In this document: one piece after another, positions 6,835 through 13,528 of the stretch
Position numbering within the stretch: position 1 is the stretch's first letter
Layout of the letters: every line of letters begins with the position of its first letter
Assembly: GCA_021812825.1 (NCBI GenBank)
Contig: JAKAMO010000019.1
Span: 1 to 29,109, forward strand
Length of the DNA: 29,109 nt
DNA from: a bacterium
GTDB lineage: Bacteria; Elusimicrobiota; Elusimicrobia; Elusimicrobiales; UBA9959
Direction: 5' to 3'
The notes under the pieces: model-generated
Told to the model about the DNA's origin: nothing
What the model saw: only the letters and a program-made list of their open reading frames with translations
Databases searched by the model: none
Position numbers and translations under genes: made by a program

Positions 6835-8796
6835 CTAGAACCCGTACTCCCCCTTCAGGAAAAGTTCGCGGGACGGCGCGGGCAGCGGCGCGTGGCCGCC
6901 GTCGTAAGGCTGCAGGTGACGATAGCCGGAATTGAACAGGTCGCGCACTCCGAGGCTGAGCGACAGCCCGTTAGCCGCGAGGTTCCTGGCGTGAAGGTTG
7001 AGGTTGGCGATGGTGCGCTCGCCGAAAACGCGCAGGGACCCGTCCCCGCCGTACCCGTAGCGTTTTGAGACGTAGAAGGCCGAAGGGTTCAGGCTCAGAC
7101 CGTTCCCGAGGGGCAGCGACGAGTCCAAGGTCAGCTTATGCCGGGGAAAGGCGAGCATGTAGGACTGGCGCCCCGCCACCGAGTATAGGGCGACGCGGTT
7201 CGCGCAGCTCTCCTGGTAGGAATAGCCGAGGTCGGCCATTACGGCCTTCTCCTTGTATTTCAGCGACAGGCCTCCGCCCGCGGTGCCGGTCCGGGAGAAG
7301 TTGCCGTAGGCCTCCTTGCCCGCCAAGTAGGTGAAGACTATGGGGTGCTTTATGACCGTGTTGAAGACGTTGGCGGACAGGTAGAGGGTGTCGGATGCCT
7401 TGTAGCCGGCTTCGAGCTCCTGCGTGTGGGTGCGCTCGGGCTCTATGGCCGGGTTGAGGCGGATGTTCTCGATGGAAGGAGCCCTGAAGGCCATGCTGTA
7501 CATGGCCTTGAAGTTGAGATCGCCGGTCAGGCCGGTAACGGCGATCCGCGGCACCAGCGAGGCGCCGTAATGCGAGTGCTTCTCGTAGCGGACGCCGCCA
7601 GTAACTATGCCCAGCGGCCAGTTCAGCGTGGTCTGACCGAAGATGGCCACGTTGTCGTAGGCCCTGCCGTTGCCGCGCGCGTACCTGGAGTCCGGGTCCG
7701 TGGCGGAGTCGACGGAGACCGCTTCGTGGAGGAACTCCCCCCCTCCGGACGCTTCCGCCCCGGACGACAGCGCGTACCGCGCGCTGAGCCCGGCAGAGAG
7801 CGAGCGAACGTGCTTGTCGTACGTGAAGTACTCGTCCTTCTCCATCCAGGAACCTCGGTCGGAGTAGCTCAGGTAAGGATGGAGGCTGAGCTCCGGGGTC
7901 GGTTGAAGGTCGTGACGGAGTTCCGAAAAGAAGCCCGGGAACTCCACCTTGGAGGAACCGGTGGTCAGCACATCGCCGAAATGGTCGCGGTCCCGCAGCT
8001 GGTAGCGGTCGGCTATCAGGCGCAGCGAGGTGCCGCCGCGGCGGCCGTAGAGGTTCACCCCGCGCGGGCGCAGGTCGGAGGTGCGGTTCATGTTGTAGGA
8101 AACCCCGGAGAAGTCCGTATAGCGCCTGTCGCTGCGCTGGCCTTCTCCCCAGAAGGCCTGGGCCGAGTATTCCGCAGCGTCGTCGGCCTTCCCCCAGGCG
8201 AAGCCGGCGTATGTCCTTGACCGGGCGGCTGCTCCCTGCCCGTAGGCGGCGTAGGCCCTGCCGCGGTTCAGCCCTGCCGGCGGCCGGGTCCTGATGTTTA
8301 TGACCGCCAGCTCGGCGTTGCCACCGTAGAGCACGGAGCCCGGCCCCTTGATGATCTCCAACTCCTCCACCTGGTCTATGGGGAAGCGGTCGAACTGGAT
8401 GGTGGAGTAGAGCGGCTCGTTATAGGGCTGGCCGTCCCAGAGCAGCAGGACTTTGCCCTCGTTGCCCCAGTTGCCGCGCACCCCGAGGCCCAGGTTGCCC
8501 TGTACGTCCATACCGAAAGAGAGCTCGGGTACCTGTTCCAGGACGTCTATCAGGTCGCGCGCCCCGGAAGCCTGTATCTGCTCCCGGGTTATCACGGTGA
8601 CCAGCCCCGGGGTCTCGCGCAGTTTCATGGCGCTGCGCGAGGCGAGCGAGGTCCTTATGTCCAGCAGCTCCTGGAGGCTGGCGCGCTCCAGGTCGAAGAA
8701 CTCATCCTCCGGGTTGAACTCGGGACCGGCGGCCGCGGGCGATGCCGCCCGTGCGATGATAACGGACAGGGATAATAATATAACGGATATTTTCAT
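6835..8796 (-). CDS. TonB-dependent outer-membrane receptor (operon-leading gene)
   Basis: A 653-residue receptor. I chose the ATG at 8794-8796 because it begins a signal peptide (MKISVILLSLSVIIARAASPAAAG); an upstream in-frame extension to 8898 is charged and unlike an export signal. The mature N-terminus FFDLERASLQELLDIRTSLASRSAMKLRETPG is the style of receptors annotated only as 'TonB-dependent receptor plug'. The plug shows VTVITREQIQASGARDLID and VEELEIIKGPGSVLYGG. The barrel ends LKGEYGF, with a terminal Phe. It shares the plug layout but little barrel sequence with the next receptor, so the two may recognise related or different ligands. It is the first gene of the minus-strand block, with a promoter candidate at 8865-8893. 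Confidence 0.92.
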   Translation of the reverse strand: MKISVILLSLSVIIARAASPAAAGPEFNPEDEFFDLERASLQELLDIRTSLASRSAMKLRETPGLVTVITREQIQASGARDLIDVLEQVPELSFGMDVQGNLGLGVRGNWGNEGKVLLLWDGQPYNEPLYSTIQFDRFPIDQVEELEIIKGPGSVLYGGNAELAVINIRTRPPAGLNRGRAYAAYGQGAAARSRTYAGFAWGKADDAAEYSAQAFWGEGQRSDRRYTDFSGVSYNMNRTSDLRPRGVNLYGRRGGTSLRLIADRYQLRDRDHFGDVLTTGSSKVEFPGFFSELRHDLQPTPELSLHPYLSYSDRGSWMEKDEYFTYDKHVRSLSAGLSARYALSSGAEASGGGEFLHEAVSVDSATDPDSRYARGNGRAYDNVAIFGQTTLNWPLGIVTGGVRYEKHSHYGASLVPRIAVTGLTGDLNFKAMYSMAFRAPSIENIRLNPAIEPERTHTQELEAGYKASDTLYLSANVFNTVIKHPIVFTYLAGKEAYGNFSRTGTAGGGLSLKYKEKAVMADLGYSYQESCANRVALYSVAGRQSYMLAFPRHKLTLDSSLPLGNGLSLNPSAFYVSKRYGYGGDGSLRVFGERTIANLNLHARNLAANGLSLSLGVRDLFNSGYRHLQPYDGGHAPLPAPSRELFLKGEYGF

Positions 8797-8864
8797 TAAA
8801 TAATCAGCGCGCCCCCCTGGCGGCAAACCCGGCACGGACCGGGGGTCCCAGCGGGCTCGGATAA

Positions 8865-8893
8865 ATTCTATTAAAGGGCCCGCGAAAAGGCAA
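8865..8893 (-). promoter_or_regulatory. Sigma-70-like promoter candidate for the receptor/two-component operon
   Basis: On the minus strand, TTGCCT (8888-8893) and TAGAAT (8865-8870) are separated by 17 bp, giving a leader of about 60 nt before the receptor ATG at 8796. The leader contains a short perfect hairpin (GGACC arms at 8836-8848) and an AGGGGGG element 15 nt before the ATG, rather far for a ribosome site. I could not match the leader to a known riboswitch. The promoter lies back to back with the plus-strand box at 8933-8938. Confidence 0.5.
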
Positions 8894-8932
8894 GGCAAAT
8901 ATCCGGGCCGGGTGCGCCGCGGGGTTATTTTG

Positions 8933-8938
8933 TAGAAT
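8933..8938 (+). promoter_or_regulatory. -10 box for a leaderless transcript of the FAD dehydrogenase gene
   Basis: TAGAAT is followed by exactly six bases and then the ATG at 8945. No Shine-Dalgarno is visible, and no good -35 is seen. With the usual -10 to start distance, transcription would begin at or next to the A of the ATG. The same geometry recurs at 15461, 26689 and 27681. Confidence 0.5.
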
Positions 8939-8944
8939 AGGCCT

Positions 8945-10375
8945 ATGGCGTACGATGTCGTGATAGTGGGCGCAGGCGTTACCGGCGCCGCTGTCGCCAG
9001 GGAGCTCTCCCGCTACCGGCTGAAGGTGCTCCTCCTCGAGAAGGAGGCCGAGCCGGCATTCGGCGTCTCCAAATCGAACAGCGGCATCGTCCACGCCGGG
9101 ACGCAGAACCCGCCGACCTCGCTGAAAGGCTGGCTGTGCGTGGAGGGCAACCGCCTGCTGCGCGAGGAACTGGCTCCCGACCTGGGCCTCAGCTTCATGC
9201 AGTGCGGCCAGCTGGTAGTCATTTTCGACGAGGCCGATCTGCCGCGCCTGGAGGAGATACGCCGCGACGGCGAGGCCATGGGCGTGAAGGGAATGAGTCT
9301 GGTTGACCGGGCCTGGCTGGACGCGAACGAGCCGAACCTCGGGCCAGACGTCAAGGCCGCCCTGCTGGTGCCGTCGGCCGGCATCATCAGCCCTTACCGC
9401 TTCGTCTACGCGCTGGTGGAGAACGCCGTCAGGAACGGCGTGGAGCTGCGGACCTCCTCCCGCGTCTCCGGCATCACGCGCATAGAGAAGGGCGGCTTCT
9501 ACGTGGAGGCCGGCGGCGAGGTGCTGGAGACCCGCTTCCTCGTGAACGCGGCCGGCCTGTACGCGGACGAGGTTTCCGCGATGGCCGGGGCCCCCACTTT
9601 CAAGATAACCCCCAGGAAGGGCGAGGAGTACCTGCTGGACAAGAAGCTCGAGCACATGACCGGCCGCATCATCTTCCCCCTTCCGTCCGGGGACACCAAG
9701 GGCATACTGGTCATCAAGACCTCGGACGGCAACCCGATGATAGGCCCGACGGCGCACGAGACCGCCGACAAGGGCGACCTCACCACTACCGACGAGGGCC
9801 TGGCCGAGGTGCTGGCCGGCGCGCGCCGCCTGATCCCGTCCGTCTCGAAGGACGACATCATAGCGTATTTCGCCGGCCTCCGGCCCGCCAGCGGCAAGGA
9901 CTTCATCATCCGCCACGAAGACTCCGCCCCGGGGCTAGTGAACGTGGCGGGCATACAGTCTCCCGGACTCACTGCTGCGCCGGCCATAGCCGTGATGGCG
10001 GCCGACATCCTTAAGCGGCACGGGCTGGCTCTGGAGCCGAAGGAGCAGTTCCACCGCCTCCGGCCGAAGCCGGTGCACCTGTTCCAGGTGCCGCTCGAAG
10101 AGACCCGCCACCTGATAGAGAAGAACCAGGCCTACGGCGACATAGTCTGCCGCTGCGAACTGGTAAGCGCGCAGGAGATACGCGACGCGGTGAAGCGCGG
10201 GGCGCGGACCATGGACGGCATCAAGTTCCGCACCCGCGCGCAGGCAGGCCGCTGCCACGGAGGTTTCTGCACCACGCGCATCATGAAGATCATGGAAGAG
10301 GAACTGGGCCTGCCCGCCACGGCCATCACCAAGCGCGGTCCCGGCTCCGAGCTCATAAAGGACGAAAGGAAATGA
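8945..10375 (+). CDS. GlpA-like FAD-dependent dehydrogenase with C-terminal BFD-type [2Fe-2S] domain
   Basis: A 476-residue protein. The FAD-binding fold opens with DVVIVGAGVTGAAVARELSRY and EKEAEPAFGVSKSNSGIVHAG, the pattern of the glycerol-3-phosphate / L-2-hydroxyglutarate dehydrogenase family (DAO fold). The catalytic part runs to about 370. The tail (about 395-460) is a BFD-like iron-sulfur domain with C402 and C404 (CRC) plus C437 and C442 (CHGGFC). Clusters of this enzyme with a FAD/NAD(P) oxidoreductase and a DUF1667 protein are known (for example Thermotoga TM1432-TM1434), where it is annotated as glycerol-3-phosphate dehydrogenase; here the substrate is inferred. The protein has no signal peptide and is cytoplasmic. 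It is the first gene of the operon, and its stop overlaps the next start (ATGA). Confidence 0.88.
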   Translation: MAYDVVIVGAGVTGAAVARELSRYRLKVLLLEKEAEPAFGVSKSNSGIVHAGTQNPPTSLKGWLCVEGNRLLREELAPDLGLSFMQCGQLVVIFDEADLPRLEEIRRDGEAMGVKGMSLVDRAWLDANEPNLGPDVKAALLVPSAGIISPYRFVYALVENAVRNGVELRTSSRVSGITRIEKGGFYVEAGGEVLETRFLVNAAGLYADEVSAMAGAPTFKITPRKGEEYLLDKKLEHMTGRIIFPLPSGDTKGILVIKTSDGNPMIGPTAHETADKGDLTTTDEGLAEVLAGARRLIPSVSKDDIIAYFAGLRPASGKDFIIRHEDSAPGLVNVAGIQSPGLTAAPAIAVMAADILKRHGLALEPKEQFHRLRPKPVHLFQVPLEETRHLIEKNQAYGDIVCRCELVSAQEIRDAVKRGARTMDGIKFRTRAQAGRCHGGFCTTRIMKIMEEELGLPATAITKRGPGSELIKDERK

Positions 10376-10605
10376 CGCTGATATACCTGAGAAACCATAC
10401 CCCCAAGGCGAAGAAGTTCATCAAGAAGAAGCTGCGCGGCGACGAGCCGTCCTCTATCTACGACATAGAGGCCGGGGACTGTTGCCTGGCCCCTGCCCAC
10501 GACGGCAGTTCGGACCGCCTGGTCACCTTCGTGAACGACGTCACGCCGGAGATGGTGGACTTCATCTGGAAGAGCGCCGGCTGGGCCAACCTGAGCCAGA
10601 ACTAG
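10372..10605 (+). CDS. Small hypothetical protein inside the dehydrogenase operon
   Basis: A 77-residue protein I do not recognise. The start ATG overlaps the dehydrogenase stop by 4 bp, and its own TAG overlaps the AGGA ribosome site of the next gene, so it is embedded in the operon and likely real. The N-terminal half is strongly basic (KAKKFIKKKLRG). A GDCCLAP segment carries adjacent cysteines, and the C-terminal half is acidic, then aromatic (DFIWKSAGWANL). It has no signal peptide or membrane segment. Its place between two redox subunits suggests an accessory or interaction role, but the sequence shows nothing catalytic. Confidence 0.7.
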   Translation: MTLIYLRNHTPKAKKFIKKKLRGDEPSSIYDIEAGDCCLAPAHDGSSDRLVTFVNDVTPEMVDFIWKSAGWANLSQN

Positions 10606-10613
10606 GACCTATC

Positions 10614-11612
10614 TTGAAGAACAGGGAACTGGTCATCGTCGGAGGCGGCCCCGCCGGTATGGCGGCGGCCCTCGCCGCGCGCGCCGCGGGCGTCAAGGAC
10701 GTGCTGCTGCTCGAGCGCGACCAGCACCTGGGCGGCATATTGAACCAGTGCATACATCCCGGCTTCGGCCTGCATCATTTCAAGGAGGAGCTGACGGGGC
10801 CGCAGTACGCCGACCGTTTCGTGCGCCAGGTGCGAGAGGACCACGGCATAGAGGTGAGCCTCCGCTCCTTTGTGGTCAGGCTGACCCGGGACCGCGAGCT
10901 TTCCTACCTCCGTCCCGGCGCGCTGGAGGAAGTTAAGGCCGGCGCGGTCATACTCGCCACCGGCTGCCGCGAGCGCACCCGCGAGATGATCCCGATACCC
11001 GGCTCGCGGCCCGCGGGCATCTACCCTGCCGGGCTGGCCCAGAAGATGATCAACATGGAGGGCTGGATACCGGGCACCGAGGCCGTCATCGTGGGCTCCG
11101 GGGACATAGGACTGATAATGGCCCGCCGCATGGCCCTGGAAGGGGTGAAGGTGAAGGGCGTGATAGAGATACAGGCGGCCAGCCGCGGCCTGGTACGCAA
11201 CGTGGTACAGTGCCTCGAGGATTTTTCCATCCCCCTCTATCTCCGACACCGGATCTCGGCCATACACGGGCGCGACCGCGTGGAGAAGGTCTCGATAGTG
11301 CGGGTTGACGACGGTATGAAGGACATCCCGGGCTCCGGCTTCGAGATGGACTGCGATACCGTGCTGGTGTCCGTCGGCCTGATCCCGGAGAACGAGCTGC
11401 TGGAGATGGCCGGGGCCGATATCGACAGGAAGACCAATACCCCGGTGGCGGAGAAGGTCAACCTCACTTCGGTGCCGGGGGTATTCGCCTGCGGCAACGC
11501 GTGCCGGGTCTACGATCTGGTGGACTGGGTCACCCGTGACAGCTCGCTGGCGGGCCGCATGGCCGCGGAATATCTCGGCGCCGCCCCGGAGCGTCCCGAG
11601 GAACTGACATGA
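10614..11612 (+). CDS. FAD/NAD(P)-dependent oxidoreductase (pyridine nucleotide-disulfide type), partner of the dehydrogenase
   Basis: A 332-residue protein started at the TTG at 10614, since AGGA (10604-10607) lies six bases upstream and the FAD motif ELVIVGGGPAGMAAALAARAAG follows at once; the longer open frame from 10482 would overlap the upstream gene and looks non-native. Other signatures are LLLERDQHLGGILNQCIHPGFG, VILATGCRERTREM, a second Rossmann motif AVIVGSGDIGLIMARRM for NAD(P), and the late FACGNACRVYDLVD. These match the Thermotoga TM1433-type subunit that accompanies BFD-containing dehydrogenases. It probably transfers electrons between NAD(P) and the dehydrogenase. The stop overlaps the DUF1667 start (ATGA). 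Confidence 0.87.
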   Translation: MKNRELVIVGGGPAGMAAALAARAAGVKDVLLLERDQHLGGILNQCIHPGFGLHHFKEELTGPQYADRFVRQVREDHGIEVSLRSFVVRLTRDRELSYLRPGALEEVKAGAVILATGCRERTREMIPIPGSRPAGIYPAGLAQKMINMEGWIPGTEAVIVGSGDIGLIMARRMALEGVKVKGVIEIQAASRGLVRNVVQCLEDFSIPLYLRHRISAIHGRDRVEKVSIVRVDDGMKDIPGSGFEMDCDTVLVSVGLIPENELLEMAGADIDRKTNTPVAEKVNLTSVPGVFACGNACRVYDLVDWVTRDSSLAGRMAAEYLGAAPERPEELT

Positions 11613-11971
11613 AACGGACGATGACCTGCATAGAATGCCCGCAGGGCTGCCGGCTGGAGATAGAGGCCGACGGCGCCAGGCTGATCTCGCTGGCCGGGCA
11701 CAAATGCAACCGCGGCGCCTCCTACGCCCGCCAGGAGATAGAGGCGCCGACCCGCACGCTGACCACTAGCGTGCTGACGAGAGGCCTGGAGCTGAAGATG
11801 CTCCCGGTCCGCACTTCCGCCCCGATCCCCAAGGAAAAGCTTTTCGAAGCCATGCAGGCGGTCAGGCGCATAACCGTCACTTCCCCGGTCAGGGAAGGCT
11901 CGGTGATAGCCGAGAACTTCCTAGGTCTCGGGGCCGACCTGGTGGCCTGCCGGCCGCTGGAGGCGCTGTGA
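11609..11971 (+). CDS. DUF1667 cysteine-motif protein
   Basis: A 120-residue protein of the DUF1667 family, the usual third member of the dehydrogenase/oxidoreductase cluster. The N-terminus has CIECPQGC (C7, C10, C14) and GHKCNRG (C33), a four-cysteine set that could hold an Fe-S cluster or zinc (inference). The C-terminal half ([21 protein letters not shown], then SPVREGSVI) is the typical DUF1667 end. It overlaps both neighbours by 4 bp (ATGA with the oxidoreductase, GTGA with msrB), so expression is tightly coupled. Function is unproven; it is likely a redox subunit or assembly partner. Confidence 0.88.
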   Translation: MKRTMTCIECPQGCRLEIEADGARLISLAGHKCNRGASYARQEIEAPTRTLTTSVLTRGLELKMLPVRTSAPIPKEKLFEAMQAVRRITVTSPVREGSVIAENFLGLGADLVACRPLEAL

Positions 11972-12468
11972 GGGCGCTGTACGCGGCCGCGGCTGCGCTG
12001 CTGCTGGGCGCGTGCACTTCGAAGACACCTGCGGAGGCCCCCATGGACGAGAAGCTCCGGAAGCTCACCCCGCTGCAGCGCGACGTCACCAAGAACTGCG
12101 GCACCGAGCCCGCTTTCCACAACGAGTACTGGGACAACCACAGGGCGGGCATCTACGTGGACGTGATAGACGGAACGCCGCTGTTCGTCTCCGCCGACAA
12201 GTTCGATTCCGGTTCCGGCTGGCCCAGCTTTACTAAGCCCGTGGCCGGGGCCGATATTGAGGAGCGCGGCGATACCTCTTACGGCATGGAGAGGACCGAA
12301 GTGCGCTCCCGCTCCAGCGATTCCCACCTCGGCCACGTCTTCAGCGACGGCCCCGCCCCGGGAGGCCTGCGCTACTGCATCAACTCGGCGGCCCTGCGCT
12401 TCATCCCCCTGGAGGAGATGGAAAAGCAGGGCTACGGGAAGTACATCCCCCAGGTAAAGAAGAAATAG
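11968..12468 (+). CDS. msrB: Peptide-methionine (R)-S-oxide reductase, lipoprotein form
   Basis: A 166-residue MsrB with a GTG start. The N-terminus is a lipoprotein signal (ALLLGAC, lipidated Cys 16), placing it at the periplasmic face of a membrane. The catalytic core is complete: [51 protein letters not shown] and [15 protein letters not shown], with the catalytic Cys at 137. The two CxxC zinc pairs of many MsrB enzymes are absent. C44 (KNCGTEP) is the only other cysteine of the mature domain apart from the lipidated one and might act in recycling (inference). It reduces methionine-R-sulfoxide in proteins. The start overlaps the DUF1667 stop, so this repair enzyme is wired into the redox operon. 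Confidence 0.93.
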   Translation: MRALYAAAAALLLGACTSKTPAEAPMDEKLRKLTPLQRDVTKNCGTEPAFHNEYWDNHRAGIYVDVIDGTPLFVSADKFDSGSGWPSFTKPVAGADIEERGDTSYGMERTEVRSRSSDSHLGHVFSDGPAPGGLRYCINSAALRFIPLEEMEKQGYGKYIPQVKKK

Positions 12469-12481
12469 CCCGGCATTCCTG

Positions 12482-12509
12482 TTGACAGCCGCCGCCTAAG
12501 TTGTATAAT
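12482..12509 (+). promoter_or_regulatory. Strong consensus sigma-70 promoter
   Basis: A perfect TTGACA (12482-12487) and perfect TATAAT (12504-12509) are separated by 16 bp. The predicted start lies near 12516, giving a 25-nt leader with TGAGGAA six bases before the ATG at 12541. It is the best promoter in the window. Confidence 0.88.
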
Positions 12510-12540
12510 TTGGGCTGGCGGACGACTTGAGGAATGTCAA

Positions 12541-13464
12541 ATGACCAGGCTTATACTCCCCCTCCTTCTGCTGCTCTCCGGCGCCGCCGGCGCCGTCCAG
12601 CCGGGCTTCGAGCTCGAGCGGCTCACGCTGCCGCAGCTACGCATGGCCGCTCCGGCAACTGCCATCCCGGTCCCATTGCGTGAGGACCCCCAGCCCGAGC
12701 CGCGCTATTTCAACGCCTATGTGCTGAAGGCGGTTGATTACCTCTACAACAACTACGGCAAGCTGGGCTACGACATCAATTCCATACTGACGCACGACAT
12801 CGAGTACTACAAGTACGGCACTATACCCGCCAGGCATGCGCGGCTCACCATGTGCGTGGCCGCGCAGATGGAGGTCATCCTGACCGCCTTCCAGATCTAC
12901 GCCGGGGAGACCGGGGACTATTCGGTCTACGACTACCTGCCGAAGAGCAGCTTCGAGGGCCTGGCCATAACTGACATCAAGGGCCACATCTGGGTCAACC
13001 ACGCCTTCCACGCCGACGGCACCGCGGACGCGCTGATAAACTTCGGCATGGGCGAGCGGCGGACATTCGACCAGCTCAAACCCGGGGATTTCGTCAATAT
13101 CAACCGCACCACGAAGACCGGCCACGCGGTAACCTTCCTAGGCTACATCAGCGGCACCGGGAAGATGCTGCCCGAGTACGGGCCGGACGTGGTGGGGTTC
13201 AAGTACTTCTCCTCGCAGGGGCGCAAGGAGGTGGGCAAAGGCGGCTTCGACTACCGCTACGCGGTGTTCAGCCAGTACGGCTGCCCGGCGATGCCTTACC
13301 TGCGCGACTGCAACGTGATCCTCTCCGACGACCAGACCTACCTGAACACCGGCACGATGCTGTCCCCCCGCTACTGGACAGGCGAGAAGCCCCAGGCCAC
13401 CGGCGAAGAGGGCTCCACGGTGCTCGACCGCAACTACTTCAGCGGCCTGACCACGGACGATTGA
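12541..13464 (+). CDS. Exported protein with papain/NlpC-like cysteine peptidase features
   Basis: A 307-residue protein with a signal peptide (MTRLILPLLLLLSGAAGAV). I do not recognise a named family. A candidate nucleophile C105 starts a helix (LTMCVAAQMEVIL), and a later LKPGDFVNINR...GHAVTFLGYI segment places a candidate catalytic His at 195 at the start of a beta strand, the layout of papain-like NlpC/P60 and CHAP enzymes. The third residue is not obvious. Two further cysteines (C248, C257) might form a disulfide. It is transcribed alone from a strong promoter, with a good ribosome site, and ends at a bidirectional terminator, so it may be abundant. Alternatives are a transglutaminase-like fold or a non-enzymatic secreted protein. 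Confidence 0.75.
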   Translation: MTRLILPLLLLLSGAAGAVQPGFELERLTLPQLRMAAPATAIPVPLREDPQPEPRYFNAYVLKAVDYLYNNYGKLGYDINSILTHDIEYYKYGTIPARHARLTMCVAAQMEVILTAFQIYAGETGDYSVYDYLPKSSFEGLAITDIKGHIWVNHAFHADGTADALINFGMGERRTFDQLKPGDFVNINRTTKTGHAVTFLGYISGTGKMLPEYGPDVVGFKYFSSQGRKEVGKGGFDYRYAVFSQYGCPAMPYLRDCNVILSDDQTYLNTGTMLSPRYWTGEKPQATGEEGSTVLDRNYFSGLTTDD

Positions 13465-13482
13465 CGTCCTGCGCCCGGAAAG

Positions 13483-13514
13483 AAAAAGCCCCCGGTCTCC
13501 CGGGGGCTTTTTTT
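13483..13514. terminator. Bidirectional intrinsic terminator between convergent genes
   Basis: An eight-base-pair perfect stem (GCCCCCGG, 13488-13495; CCGGGGGC, 13500-13507) with a TCTC loop is flanked by five A residues on the left and seven T residues on the right. It can end both the plus-strand exported-protein gene and the minus-strand peptidase gene. Confidence 0.93.
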
Positions 13515-13528
13515 CGCCGTTAAGGCGC

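Noticed and set aside
8797..8944. Cobalamin, TPP or molybdenum-cofactor riboswitch before the TonB receptor operon
   Set aside because: The transcribed leader is only about 60 nt and none of the conserved core strings of these classes could be found.
10482..10613. Upstream extension of the oxidoreductase frame to an ATG at 10482
   Set aside because: The added 44 residues are Pro/Arg-rich, overlap the 77-residue gene, and precede a well-placed ribosome site and TTG.
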